From assembly GCA_022457155.1 (NCBI GenBank), contig JAJGOT010000348.1:310001-374000 (forward strand): a DNA stretch of 64,000 nt. The letters run 5' to 3'. This DNA is from Cladopsammia gracilis. Taxonomy: Eukaryota > Cnidaria > Anthozoa > Scleractinia > Dendrophylliidae. Below, in pieces: positions 48,601 through 52,989 of this stretch. The position numbers were made by a program, and so were the translations under genes. The notes beneath the pieces were generated by a model, which had not been told where the DNA came from, did no database searches, and saw only the letters and a list, made by a program, of their open reading frames with translations. Positions within the stretch are counted from its first letter, which is position 1. Each line of letters begins with the position of its first letter.

Positions 48601-49469
48601 TGGCATTGTTTTAAGTCATTAAAGCTTAAATCTTCTTGTAAACTTACATGTATAAGCTTATATACGGTATATATATATAACCAGAAGCTTGTGATACTGT
48701 AAGCTTCTGATTTACATGTATAGAGTGTTTTCACATGATGTCATAAAAATTAAAAAATCAGAAGTATACATCCTACAAAGCTGTTTCTAACATGGTATGT
48801 GGATACCAGTGTTATAATCTTTCACAAAAAGTTTCAGGTTTTAACGATGTTTCGTTTTTTATTTATAATGGTTGTAAAATGTGTCACGCAATTCGTCACG
48901 CTATTTCAGATAAGCCGTGAAAATAAACAAAATTGAACTAGTTGAAAGTTAGTAATGGCTTATAGATGCTTATAAGCCGATTTCTTGCCTCTTATAGTGA
49001 ATACAATATTTTGCTATGAGATTTTTGGTGTTATTAAAACTTAAAGTCTTTAAATTTTTGGCCGCCATGTTGGTGTCCCACTTGATGGCCGCTCCATACA
49101 TTTCTTACTAAAAATGTCCATACTCATTCGCCTATAACTCTTGAATGAAAAGCTCTTCCGCTTCAAAATTTGGCCCAGATGTGTAGTTTTAAACTCTCTA
49201 CAATTTCATAAACATTTTAGAATCGAAAACTGCTCCTGATTTTTGATATGACGTCAGTAAAAACACTCTATATATGAAAGCTTGCACAAAACAATCATAA
49301 CAAACGTGACATTGTTTTCATGAAAATGATAAGCGTTTTCTTAAATCTTATGTTTTCCCTACCTTCCTTGCTTGCTTATCCCAAACTGAACACCCTCTTT
49401 TTGAAAATTTAGCAAGGCTTTTCTCAGTGGAGGAGGTAAAAAGTTCAAACTTATCGTAGAAGCCGCCAT
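12481..49469 (-). CDS. ZRANB3: ZRANB3 orthologue (DNA annealing helicase and endonuclease), 21 coding exons
   Basis: The predicted protein has 1,891 residues (human: 1,079) and is joined from 21 exons whose lengths keep phase throughout. In other animals ZRANB3 is recruited to stalled forks by PCNA and K63-linked polyubiquitin, where it anneals and remodels DNA and nicks it. Visible domains are: SNF2 motif I (DEMGLGKT, about 41-48), DESH box (140-143), motif III (LLSGTP), motif VI ([11 protein letters not shown], 421-431), PIP box (QRDLRSFF, 521-528), NZF1 (1013-1038), NZF2 (1141-1166), zinc-ligand CxxC pairs and HNH (His1833, Asn1848, His1857). No catalytic motif is broken, so it looks functional. 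The extra length is almost all in one 2.9-kb exon. The introns (99 bp to 8 kb) are loaded with mobile elements. The start is the ATG at 49467-49469, because it gives the short leader that precedes the FLP…LLxFQK block. Confidence 0.9.
13536..13745 (-). CDS. ZRANB3: ZRANB3 exon 20 (HNH domain start)
   Basis: 70 codons, including [20 protein letters not shown] (human AKVFETEHGVCQLCNVNAQE) and a helical segment ending EGM before the HNH core. The donor is ATG|GTAAGG. Confidence 0.88.
14337..14545 (-). CDS. ZRANB3: ZRANB3 exon 19 (zinc-ligand region)
   Basis: Encodes [13 protein letters not shown] and [14 protein letters not shown], matching human AVDNEGNPLCLRC and WDSRFCSLKCQEEF. The acceptor is GCTATAG and the donor CAG|GTGATT. 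Confidence 0.85.
14916..15045 (-). CDS. ZRANB3: ZRANB3 exon 18
   Basis: Encodes [20 protein letters not shown] then VKKTR, matching human VASMDKVKNVGGHVRLITKES. An Asn/Lys-rich tail follows. The acceptor is TTGTTGTAG and the donor G|GTTAGT (phase 1). Confidence 0.75.
15373..15414 (-). CDS. ZRANB3: ZRANB3 exon 17 (42 nt)
   Basis: A short exon encoding [14 protein letters not shown] between TTTTTTAG and GTATGA. It keeps phase 0 on both sides. Sequence similarity to vertebrates is weak here, so it rests mainly on splice sites and phase. Confidence 0.55.
15799..16028. repeat. Five tandem 46-bp units carrying a 5' splice site
   Basis: Units start at 15799, 15845, 15891, 15937 and 15983, each beginning CATAATGTGCTCACCTTCCT. 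On the minus strand every unit contains the end of exon 16 and its donor AAG|GTGAGC. Units differ by single bases (for example CTTCCTC at about 15870 and TAATCCGCC at about 15921). 46 is not a multiple of three. Confidence 0.95.
15997..16081 (-). CDS. ZRANB3: ZRANB3 exon 16, with duplicated 3' end
   Basis: Encodes [20 protein letters not shown] then LGAYEQARK, aligned with human KQRIIRKSGQLFCSPILALEE. The acceptor is ATCCGCAG and the donor AAG|GTGAGC. The last 32 nt of the exon plus the donor belong to a 46-bp unit repeated five times (15799-16028). Confidence 0.75.
16171..16191. repeat. Poly-G tract
   Basis: A run of about 20 G in intron 15 of ZRANB3. Its length may be unreliable in assembly. 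Confidence 0.8.
16725..16855 (-). CDS. ZRANB3: ZRANB3 exon 15 (substrate-recognition domain)
   Basis: Encodes [16 protein letters not shown] and VKRLLEAWK, corresponding to human NFIPLDIKLDLWEDLP and its helix before WSSL. The acceptor is TTTCGTAG and the donor AAG|GTAAGA (phase 2). Confidence 0.8.
17347..17399. repeat. 20-bp tandem repeat (about 2.5 copies)
   Basis: The unit AACTTAAAGCTCTTGGTTTT repeats next to the exon 14 donor of ZRANB3, inside intron 14. It has no coding role. Confidence 0.8.
17423..20328 (-). CDS. ZRANB3: ZRANB3 exon 14, giant exon with two NZF fingers
   Basis: A 2,906-nt exon encoding about 968 residues. Most is hydrophilic, Ser/Thr/Asp/Glu-rich and probably disordered. 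Two RanBP2/NZF-type fingers are clear: [20 protein letters not shown] (18983-19060) and [20 protein letters not shown] (18599-18676). Each has Cx2C, a Thr-Phe in place of the ubiquitin-binding Thr-Tyr, and a second Cx2C. A basic [11 protein letters not shown] cluster just before NZF1 is a likely nuclear signal. The 3' end ([17 protein letters not shown]) rejoins the conserved substrate-recognition domain (human LMFCASRNTDRIHIYTKDG). Human ZRANB3 has only one NZF and a spacer roughly a third as long. The acceptor is CCATTAG and the donor GAG|GTAACC. Confidence 0.88.
18599..18676 (-). other. ZRANB3: NZF zinc finger 2 coding segment
   Basis: Same pattern as NZF1, including Thr-Phe. The two fingers lie about 128 residues apart and resemble each other, which suggests an internal duplication. 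Confidence 0.8.
18983..19060 (-). other. ZRANB3: NZF zinc finger 1 coding segment
   Basis: Encodes W-x-C-x2-C-x10-C-x2-C. NZF fingers of human ZRANB3 bind K63-linked polyubiquitin. Here Thr-Phe occupies the Thr-Tyr ubiquitin-contact position. Confidence 0.8.
20782..20913. mobile_element. 132-bp MITE with CAGTCGAACT termini
   Basis: The termini CAGTCGAACT and AGTTCGACTG are flanked by TA on each side. It lies in ZRANB3 intron 13 and belongs to the same terminal type as 1270-1857. Confidence 0.6.
21143..21245. repeat. 33-bp tandem repeat beside the exon 13 donor
   Basis: Three units start at 21143, 21176 and 21209, sharing CCTGTAGTACCCTGAG. The unit length is a multiple of three and the minus strand is open across part of it in the frame of exon 13, so intron retention would add a repetitive Tyr/Gly-rich tail. 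Confidence 0.85.
21265..21505 (-). CDS. ZRANB3: ZRANB3 exon 13 (PIP box)
   Basis: Encodes the PCNA-interacting peptide [11 protein letters not shown] (human QHDIRSFFVPQ) and an acidic tail ([14 protein letters not shown]). The acceptor is TTCTTTTAG and the donor CAG|GTACAT (phase 1). The reading frame stays open past the donor into a 33-bp repeat tract. Confidence 0.85.
22044..22199 (-). CDS. ZRANB3: ZRANB3 exon 12
   Basis: 52 codons. VTSSTLDG aligns with human VTGSTLNG, followed by an acidic stretch ending in a helical acidic segment. The acceptor is TTGTACAG and the donor CAG|GTTGGT, a weaker but valid GT. Confidence 0.75.
22872..23100. repeat. Tandem duplication of about 135 bp
   Basis: Two imperfect units, starting at 22872 and 23007, share GGAGACAG.TCCGGA, CACCTGATCTG and CCAGGAGGGCAC. 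GC content is higher than the surroundings. It lies in ZRANB3 intron 11. Confidence 0.7.
23219..24846. mobile_element. 1.6-kb fold-back element with TTAA ends
   Basis: The ends TTAAGGTGGCTCGACTGGGT and CCAGTCGAGCCACCTTAA type are inverse. Complementarity continues almost to the centre (about 24030), for example TTTATACCATCCAAATA at about 23620 against TATTTGGATGGTATAAA at about 24395. TTAA at both edges suggests a piggyBac-like target site. No transposase is seen. It lies in ZRANB3 intron 11. Confidence 0.75.
24925..25075. repeat. Inverted repeat
   Basis: TATATGTTGTGGTTCAATTT (from 24933) and its near-complement AAATTGAACCACAACATATA (ending about 25069) form a hairpin with CCTTTGTTTTAAACTC-type inner sequence. 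It is probably a small MITE in ZRANB3 intron 11. Confidence 0.55.
25143..25322 (-). CDS. ZRANB3: ZRANB3 exon 11 (motif VI)
   Basis: 60 codons with [26 protein letters not shown] and [17 protein letters not shown], a near-exact SNF2 motif V/VI. The donor is AAG|GTACAG. Confidence 0.9.
25440..25540. repeat. Short direct repeats of a TATGTTTGGCGTGA motif
   Basis: The motif occurs three times at irregular spacing (about 25462, 25491 and 25520) in ZRANB3 intron 10. Confidence 0.7.
25890..26504. mobile_element. 615-bp TIR element flanked by TA
   Basis: The ends CCTTATTATAGGAAATTAAC and GTTAATTTCCTGTAATAAGG are inverse, with TA on both sides. Copies of AATTAACGCG are concentrated near both ends. 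An internal ORF (26053-26238) ends in an acidic Asp/Ser tail, reminiscent of pogo/Tigger-type transposase C-termini, so this may be an internally deleted copy. It lies in ZRANB3 intron 10. Confidence 0.65.
26053..26238 (+). pseudogene. Small ORF inside the TA-flanked TIR element
   Basis: A 61-residue reading frame with a helical start and an acidic end ([15 protein letters not shown]). Position and composition fit the last segment of a transposase, but no catalytic residues are present and the family assignment is a guess. Confidence 0.35.
26903..26974 (-). CDS. ZRANB3: ZRANB3 exon 10
   Basis: 24 codons, [20 protein letters not shown] then AASF, matching the human segment LVNQFQKDPDTRVAILSIQA (helicase motif V region). 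The acceptor is TTCTAG and the donor GTGAGT. Confidence 0.85.
27672..29299. mobile_element. 1.6-kb TIR element with GTTCG-motif arrays
   Basis: The inverse termini are TGTGTGGTTCCAGAAAATAT and ATATTTTCTGGAACCACACA. Inside each end lies a cluster of a short motif around GCCGTTCGAA/GCCATTCGAA (27869-28100 and 28940-29125), some copies forming mini-palindromes such as AGCCGTTCGAACG. Short ORFs in the centre (for example 28342-28575) match no family I recognise. Subterminal motif arrays of this kind often bind transposase. It lies in ZRANB3 intron 9. Confidence 0.65.
29553..29720 (-). CDS. ZRANB3: ZRANB3 exon 9 (start of helicase lobe 2)
   Basis: 56 codons, including [20 protein letters not shown] and [13 protein letters not shown], aligned with human LKFLVFAHHL and RIDGSVSSSERI. 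The donor is GGG|GTATGC. Confidence 0.85.
30575..30790. repeat. Degraded relative of the 60193-60507 element
   Basis: A G-run followed by a TCGGAAATTTT block, then CTAAAAGGTGCCAG, corresponds in order to the left half of the 315-bp TIR element at 60193-60507 (CGTCGGAAATTTTCG, then CCTAAAAGGTACCAG). It lies in ZRANB3 intron 8. Confidence 0.45.
30912..32340. mobile_element. 1.4-kb TIR element, family A, copy 2
   Basis: The termini TTGAAGGGCTCAGGCATAAC and GTTATGCCCTGAGCCCTTCAA are inverse. The interior aligns with 2057-3390, with many substitutions and indels. No transposase is recognised. It lies in ZRANB3 intron 8, downstream of the gypsy-type element. Confidence 0.65.
32790..32845. repeat. 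Perfect hairpin next to the retrotransposon
   Basis: TACTGTAATATCAAATTAGT and its complement, separated by a short loop, lie directly beside the 3' LTR of the gypsy-type element. This may be a small MITE that served as the insertion target. Confidence 0.6.
32851..32989 (-). repeat. 3' LTR of the gypsy-type element
   Basis: Ends CAATAACATTACA on the minus strand, as in the 5' LTR. The outer boundary is placed after the purine tract and could instead be near 32969. Confidence 0.6.
33273..34127 (-). pseudogene. pol: Integrase region
   Basis: Continues in the same frame. It shows an N-terminal [20 protein letters not shown] block with a zinc-binding CSTC, and a DDE core ([39 protein letters not shown]). 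The C-terminus degrades after [13 protein letters not shown]. Confidence 0.85.
34131..34877 (-). pseudogene. pol: RNase H region
   Basis: Same frame as the RT segment beyond the nonsense codon. It shows the acidic DAS block, [20 protein letters not shown], and [10 protein letters not shown], typical gypsy RNase H motifs. It ends at a nonsense codon (34128-34130). Confidence 0.8.
34881..35860 (-). pseudogene. pol: Reverse transcriptase region
   Basis: Has the gypsy RT order: [20 protein letters not shown], then [29 protein letters not shown] and an active-site box reading QMDD at the YxDD position. A single-base frame change near 35445 and a nonsense codon at 34878-34880 interrupt it. Confidence 0.85.
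35870..36150 (-). pseudogene. Retropepsin-like protease region
   Basis: Contains [14 protein letters not shown], the aspartic-protease DTGA motif of LTR elements. A frame change near 35865 separates it from the reverse-transcriptase frame. Confidence 0.75.
36180..36941 (-). pseudogene. gag: Gag-like region with CCHC zinc knuckle
   Basis: Starts [14 protein letters not shown] at 36939-36941. The reading frame breaks several times between about 36670 and 36200. It ends in a CCHC knuckle ([14 protein letters not shown], about 36150-36200), the nucleic-acid-binding motif of gypsy-type Gag proteins. Confidence 0.7.
36969..37076 (-). repeat. 5' LTR of the gypsy-type element
   Basis: The minus-strand sequence runs from TGTCTTAGCAGG to CAATAACATTACA. 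It contains a TATTTATATGAG TATA-like block and AATTAAA, and shares about 95 bp of close similarity with 32851-32945. Its outer edge does not match the 3' copy, so the boundary is uncertain. Confidence 0.65.
37770..37910 (-). CDS. ZRANB3: ZRANB3 exon 8
   Basis: 47 codons linking the two helicase lobes, ending [16 protein letters not shown], which corresponds to the human ITRMFKQTAIAKAGAVK region. The acceptor is ATTTTAG and the donor AAG|GTCAGA, both phase 0. Confidence 0.8.
38345..38422 (-). CDS. ZRANB3: ZRANB3 exon 7
   Basis: Encodes [18 protein letters not shown] and a short linker ending KK. The acceptor is ATAAATAG and the donor AAG|GTAAGG. It matches human [17 protein letters not shown]. 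Confidence 0.85.
38522..38594 (-). CDS. ZRANB3: ZRANB3 exon 6
   Basis: Encodes [20 protein letters not shown] followed by RLKKE; human has [20 protein letters not shown]. The acceptor is GATACAG and the donor GAG|GTCAGT. Confidence 0.85.
38600..38990. other. Intron 5 stretch, AT-rich
   Basis: No gene is recognised. A GAAGAAGGCATC…ACCGAAATGTCC pattern near 38950-38985 resembles sequences at ends of Penelope-like elements, but no coding remnant is clear. Confidence 0.25.
39347..39753. mobile_element. 407-bp MITE
   Basis: The termini TTGAAGGGCTCCCTGCAATA and the inverse TTGCAGGGAGCCCTTCAA, followed by AACAGCCTaAGTGCG / CGCACTCAGGCTGTT, form TIRs of about 34 bp. It lies in ZRANB3 intron 5. Confidence 0.7.
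40022..40495. mobile_element. MITE family C, copy 1
   Basis: Shares long blocks with 45199-45566: GCTGTACCACAATGAAG, CTTATATATACCAAAC, GCTGTCGTGACACTT, GCTCTTTTACCGGAA and GCCGAAACCTTACCTCATGC. The ends (TTACTCATGCGCATGCG / CGTGCATGAGTAA) are inverse. It lies in ZRANB3 intron 5. Confidence 0.65.
41223..41346. repeat. Hairpin element
   Basis: The arms GTGCGTCGGGTTTCATCATA and TATGAGGAAACCCTCGCAC surround a perfect inner palindrome, AAAGCACGAGGCCTTCGGCC and its complement. Probably a snap-back MITE in ZRANB3 intron 5, organised like 3951-4055. Confidence 0.6.
41929..42047 (-). CDS. ZRANB3: ZRANB3 exon 5
   Basis: Encodes [16 protein letters not shown] and [11 protein letters not shown], aligned with human LFMQIEALFPQKFG and KRYCNAHIRYF. 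The donor is AG|GTATAA (phase 2). Confidence 0.85.
42302..42500 (+). mobile_element. tRNA-derived SINE
   Basis: The head (42302-42373) has a box A (TGGTCTAGTGGTTAGGG) and a box B (GGGTTCAAGTCCC) at tRNA-like spacing. It is followed by a non-tRNA body with no ORF. It lies in ZRANB3 intron 4 in opposite orientation to the gene. Confidence 0.65.
42567..42801 (-). CDS. ZRANB3: ZRANB3 exon 4 (DESH box and motif III)
   Basis: Contains [21 protein letters not shown] and [13 protein letters not shown]. The acceptor is CTTTGCAG and the donor GAG|GTATAG (phase 0). Confidence 0.9.
43330..43605 (-). pseudogene. Retroelement C-terminal fragment
   Basis: The reading frame contains [31 protein letters not shown], then LYQGF and FTKFFKRH. 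I recognise this [15 protein letters not shown]…KFxxR pattern as a C-terminal tail of invertebrate reverse-transcriptase polyproteins. No RT domain lies upstream, so it is a truncated remnant. It lies in ZRANB3 intron 3. Confidence 0.55.
43873..44051 (-). CDS. ZRANB3: ZRANB3 exon 3 (SNF2 motif I)
   Basis: Begins [17 protein letters not shown] and continues [10 protein letters not shown], nearly identical to the human helicase motif I/Ia region. The acceptor is AACAAACAG and the donor AG|GTACAC (phase 2). Confidence 0.9.
44628..44816 (+). pseudogene. RecQ-like helicase N-terminal fragment
   Basis: 63 residues, [20 protein letters not shown]…, then [20 protein letters not shown] and a Walker A-like [11 protein letters not shown]. 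The usual Pro before Thr-Gly is Leu, and a stop follows at once, so the helicase is truncated after motif I. The resemblance is to RecQ/DEAD helicases that read LPTGxGKSLxxQ. Confidence 0.65.
45199..45566. mobile_element. MITE family C, copy 2
   Basis: Related to 40022-40495. An AAT microsatellite (45481-45510) expands the interior. It is nested in the helicase-carrying transposon, so it inserted after that element or was carried along with it. Confidence 0.6.
46388..46519. mobile_element. 132-bp MITE
   Basis: The termini GCTGAAGGTGACCTTGCTAT and the inverse GCAAGGTCACCTTCAGCC. It lies close to the right edge of the helicase-carrying transposon, in ZRANB3 intron 2. Confidence 0.65.
46759..47120. 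mobile_element. MITE family B, copy 2
   Basis: The termini are TTAAACACAAAGTTCCGGTA and TACCAGAACTTTGTGTTTAA. The interior matches the reverse complement of 11867-12211. TTAA at both ends may be part of the TIR or of the target. Confidence 0.65.
47216..47414 (+). mobile_element. SINE-like element
   Basis: A tRNA-like head (GGCAAGGCAGTGTAGTGGCTAG) is followed by CACCCAGGTGTGTAAATGG and GGGTAACCCTGTGATGGACT, a body I associate with widespread metazoan SINEs. The box B is weak. It lies in ZRANB3 intron 2. Confidence 0.45.
47418..47584. repeat. Short TIR element
   Basis: The 15-bp ends CAGGGGTGTCATTAA and TTAATGACACCCCTG are perfectly inverse. The interior has no ORF of note. Confidence 0.5.
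48516..48534 (-). CDS. ZRANB3: ZRANB3 exon 2 (19-nt microexon)
   Basis: The exon is flanked by TTTCATGTAG and GTAAGT. With two bases from exon 1 it encodes R-C-L-I-G-D-E, the residues directly before MGLGKT; human has R-C-M-V-A-D-E. The exact fit of sequence and phase makes this short exon convincing. Confidence 0.85.
48719..49272. mobile_element. 554-bp TIR element
   Basis: The ends TATAGAGTGTTTTCACATGA and the inverse (TGACGTCAGTAAAAACACTCTATA type) are about 25 bp. It lies in ZRANB3 intron 1. No transposase is seen. Confidence 0.6.
49363..49469 (-). CDS. ZRANB3: ZRANB3 exon 1 (coding part)
   Basis: It encodes about 36 residues containing [20 protein letters not shown], matching the conserved ZRANB3 N-terminus (human FLPDRLRAKLLPFQKDGI). 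The donor is AG|GTAGGG (phase 2). An earlier ATG 17 bases upstream is out of frame and stops after five codons, so it is not the start. Confidence 0.8.
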
Positions 49470-51115
49470 TAAATCCTTCCCGCCATTGCAACAATCCAAT
49501 CCCAGGCGGCGCTTGTCTTGTCAACGCTAACGCCCGCGGAAATGCCTTGTGGACTGAGTACGAGAAGACTAAATCAAAATGGCGGCCTAGCGAACATGAC
49601 TTCACTGTAGTTGAATCATGTGAGTCCTCCTGTACTGGGTTTTATTTGGTATGTAACCTGAATTTACTTGTAAACCATCTGATATTAAAACTTTAAAGTA
49701 AAGAGTTTACATGGCATGCAGGCTTACCTTGACCGACTTGACTAGTGATCATGACCTGCTTTAATGTCTTTAATACTTCAATGTCAGGGTTTGCCTAACC
49801 TGAGTAACGATAAGTTGTCTGAGTGCTCTTTTATAGGGTAGGAAGAGAGGGCGAGACTGAATGAGAGGGGGAAGGTGGGAGGAGAGAAGGGAAAGAAGGC
49901 CTGACACATGGCTTGAGTCGAACATCTGAATTCTGGGGACGTTGGGCAGAAATAAAAACTATCCACAACGAAGATTGTTATGAAAGAGAAATCTTCTGGT
50001 AATAAAACATGGGATGGGTCAATCGTGCTATTGTGTGGCAATGGTTCCTGTTTTTGTGGCATCTTCATCAAATACTCCCGGCGTAGTCAATTATCTAGAT
50101 AACCTTTGGTAATCGAACTCCAATCGTTCGATTGATTTTGATTGGGTACGACAATCGAACATAATTGAACTCACCCAAACATTTTGCCAATTGAATACTT
50201 GTTCAATCGAACTCAATCGAAGTCCAATTGGTCACAGGATCGACCAACAACTTCATCCGCTTCATTTTCGAGGACAAGTACTCTGCTTACTCCATGGTGT
50301 GCTTTCCAGAAATCATAAAATCAGAAGAAGAGCCAACTACCTGTGCTATGCCACCTACGAACAATAAGTACTTTATTTACTATTTCAATTTTGACCTTGA
50401 GAAAATTTTGCTATTCGCATTGGCACTATTTCTTTTATACATTTAATGAATGCTTGCAACAACAAAAGACCAGCTCGTATTGCCAGTGTTGTGCAACAGT
50501 TTCTACAAATGTATGTGACTTCTAGTATTAATGAATTTTTTTTACAAGGTTATGGCAACACTGGTAGCGCAAGTTATGATTATTTTGCATACATGTATGC
50601 TGTACACTGTTGGAAACATGTATGTCAAATTTCATCATCACATCACAGCATCACAGTTTTAATGGCAGTTTCAGAACCTACATTGTATTTAACAAAAATT
50701 GTTCCTTGTCAAGGTTTACTTTGCTCCAAAAAAGGCCAAACTATTTTTGATAGCCAATATAAAGAATTACCAGTACTAAAGTGAAAAGGAAAAATATTAT
50801 CTAATATTTTCTATGTAAAAAGAAAGTCATTCCAGATTCCATGGTTCAAGTCAACCTGGAGTATTTAGTGGCAGATCTACACTTAGACCTGCTTATTACA
50901 CAGATTCAGCAATGAAAACGGCACCTGCACAAGGTTGAGAACACCATGGCTTTTTGGATACAACATGAAAATCTGAACCAAAAATAAAGACCCCATAAAA
51001 ACCATTGGACAGAATGTTCAGAGCTTTTGTGCGCTCAACCAGCTGAGGGCTGAATTCAATTTTAACTTATCTTGTTATTTTTATATTATAGACATTGTGA
51101 TCATCCAATGATATA
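49470..51115. promoter_or_regulatory. Shared upstream region between ZRANB3 and the cGAS-like gene
   Basis: The two start codons face away from each other across 1.65 kb. A probable 3' splice site (TTATATTATAG, AG at 51090-51091) just before the cGAS-like ATG suggests a 5' UTR exon further upstream. Short ORFs here (for example 50446-50784) match nothing I recognise. No TATA box or operator can be named with confidence. Confidence 0.35.
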
Positions 51116-52840
51116 ATGGCTGCAAAAACAGATAGTAAAGAGTGTTCAGACAGTGGCAGTCCTGGCATGAACCAGCTTGACTTGTTTTTAAAGGAACTAG
51201 CGGAAAAAAAAGCAGGGTTTCCTGATGACAAAAATACTTGCATTATTCAGGATGAGTTACATCATATTATACAAGAGACTGTCCTAGACCTTTCTGGTAA
51301 ATACAGATTATTCCACAATGCTTGTATCCAGCAAGCTGGAAGTATGGCAGATGGTACCAAGATAGGGCAGCCTGACGAGTTTGACTATGTTATTGTTTTA
51401 CCTGCACTTCAAGAACAGCTGGTTACATTTAAAGATAATGAACCATTCTATGCCAACAATTATGACATCAATATGCAGTCCATGAAGCTTCCTTTACAGA
51501 TGAAGGACCTGTTATTCATGGATGATATTTTATGTCCTGATTGGTGTGATAAAGAGGAAAACGAAGAGAGAAGGAGTCAGCAACTTATTTTTAAGGACGG
51601 TAAAAGTCCTTGGAGAGATGATATCGCTTCCATGGTGTCTGTAGCAATTCATAGATCTCTGGAAGCAGTTCTTGGAAAATTTGAAAGGTGGAAACATGTT
51701 GCAAGACTAAAGTGCCCTTCTGGAAAAACATATCTTCAAATTCTCAAGTTTTCCCATAATGGCTTTGAAACATTTGTCTCTGTTGACATTTGCTTGGCCA
51801 TCAAGATTCCTTACACGTCTGAAGATCAAGATCCTTTGCAACTCCTTTTTGAATTCTGGTCACTCAATTCTGTGTCATGCTCAAGAAGGTCAGAATCTCT
51901 ATGGGAAATGCACACAGTGAGTTCTCTTCCAGTTAATTCAGTGGAGAAACAATGCTACCGTCTTTTGAAGTATCTCATTCAAACATTTCTTGAATCATGC
52001 TTTGACATCCACACAATGGATTACAAAGTAGTGATAGAAACATACACTCTGAAGACCATGTTCTTGAAAGTCCTTACAGAAAGCGAAAACAGATGGCAGT
52101 CGCACCAGCTCAGTGAGAAGGTGCTAGAGATCCTTACATTGATAAAGCAGGATCTGAATACATTAAAGACGAATTCTAGCTCCGACTCACTACAGTTTCA
52201 CCCTCTGAGAGTTTCAATGGATTACAGCTTACACCCTGTTAGTGCTGAACCTGCTCTGTGTCCAAGATCTAAGTTGATTTCTCTTAAAGGAAAAAGAGAG
52301 CCAATTCTGCAAAGACCTGAAGCTATTGAAGGCCAAGTATCAACCCTTATTGACCTTCTCCTCATGGTGAGGCACACTGAAGAAGGTAGAGAGCATTTCT
52401 TATCCCAAATTGAGTCGATCGAGAAGCTGAAAATGTCCCTGAAAAATGGCACCTATCAGATTCCCATCATGGAAATGCTTAGTCAAGAGAAAAGTCCAGT
52501 TTGTGGAGTCTATAATGGATTTCTGTTGATCTGGCATGTTATTGACAGGGAAGATTTCAAGTCATATATGCGAAAGACAAAGTTTGGTATTATAGTTCAA
52601 CCTGAAGGCAAAGTGGATGACTGCATTGTGTTCCCCAACAAGTTTCGCATTCTTAGGTTCGTTAATTGCCATTTGTTTAATGAAATTGCACATGATGAAA
52701 GCGGGATAGAGATTTTGGAGATGGATGTATTTGATCATGGTGATAACAAGCAAGTGGTGTGTTGGAATGCTAATGAGTCCGTGAATTTGGGTGCCATCAT
52801 ACAAAACGAACTTTGTTCATTTTGTGCTTCCAGTTCATGA
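51116..52840 (+). CDS. cGAS-like receptor / Mab-21 nucleotidyltransferase
   Basis: A 574-residue protein in one exon. Residues about 70-100 carry the nucleotidyltransferase signature: GSMADGTKIGQPDEFDYVIV, with the GS at 75-76 and paired acids Glu88 and Asp90, in the position of the cGAS motif GS…EFD. The third catalytic acid fits Asp224 (FVSVDICLAI). The Mab-21 helical half follows (WEMHTVSSLPVNSVEKQCYR, about 263-282; TYTLKTMFLKVL, 309-320). All three metal ligands are present, so activity is plausible. The Cys/His zinc thumb of vertebrate cGAS is not seen, as in several invertebrate cGLRs. Residues about 370-574 form an extra region I cannot assign. Family members make cyclic dinucleotides on sensing nucleic acid; ligand and product here are unknown. 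AATAAA at 52979-52984 is a likely polyadenylation signal. Confidence 0.85.
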   Translation: MAAKTDSKECSDSGSPGMNQLDLFLKELAEKKAGFPDDKNTCIIQDELHHIIQETVLDLSGKYRLFHNACIQQAGSMADGTKIGQPDEFDYVIVLPALQEQLVTFKDNEPFYANNYDINMQSMKLPLQMKDLLFMDDILCPDWCDKEENEERRSQQLIFKDGKSPWRDDIASMVSVAIHRSLEAVLGKFERWKHVARLKCPSGKTYLQILKFSHNGFETFVSVDICLAIKIPYTSEDQDPLQLLFEFWSLNSVSCSRRSESLWEMHTVSSLPVNSVEKQCYRLLKYLIQTFLESCFDIHTMDYKVVIETYTLKTMFLKVLTESENRWQSHQLSEKVLEILTLIKQDLNTLKTNSSSDSLQFHPLRVSMDYSLHPVSAEPALCPRSKLISLKGKREPILQRPEAIEGQVSTLIDLLLMVRHTEEGREHFLSQIESIEKLKMSLKNGTYQIPIMEMLSQEKSPVCGVYNGFLLIWHVIDREDFKSYMRKTKFGIIVQPEGKVDDCIVFPNKFRILRFVNCHLFNEIAHDESGIEILEMDVFDHGDNKQVVCWNANESVNLGAIIQNELCSFCASSS

Positions 52841-52978
52841 AGTGTAAATAATGAAGCTAGGAACGTTCAAACTAAACATAACCAAACAAACTAGCCCCCA
52901 GTCCTCAATAGAAAAATTCTGAGAATGAGAAATATTGCTCAAGCAAGTATATGACATTCATGAGCAGTCATCACTGTT

Positions 52979-52984
52979 AATAAA
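52979..52984 (+). terminator. Polyadenylation signal of the cGAS-like gene
   Basis: AATAAA lies 139 bases after the stop codon, in a normal 3' UTR position. Confidence 0.55.
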
Positions 52985-52989
52985 GATGT

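Noticed and set aside
50446..50784. 112-codon plus-strand ORF upstream of the cGAS-like gene
   Set aside because: No recognisable domain, biased composition and no splice or start context; probably chance.
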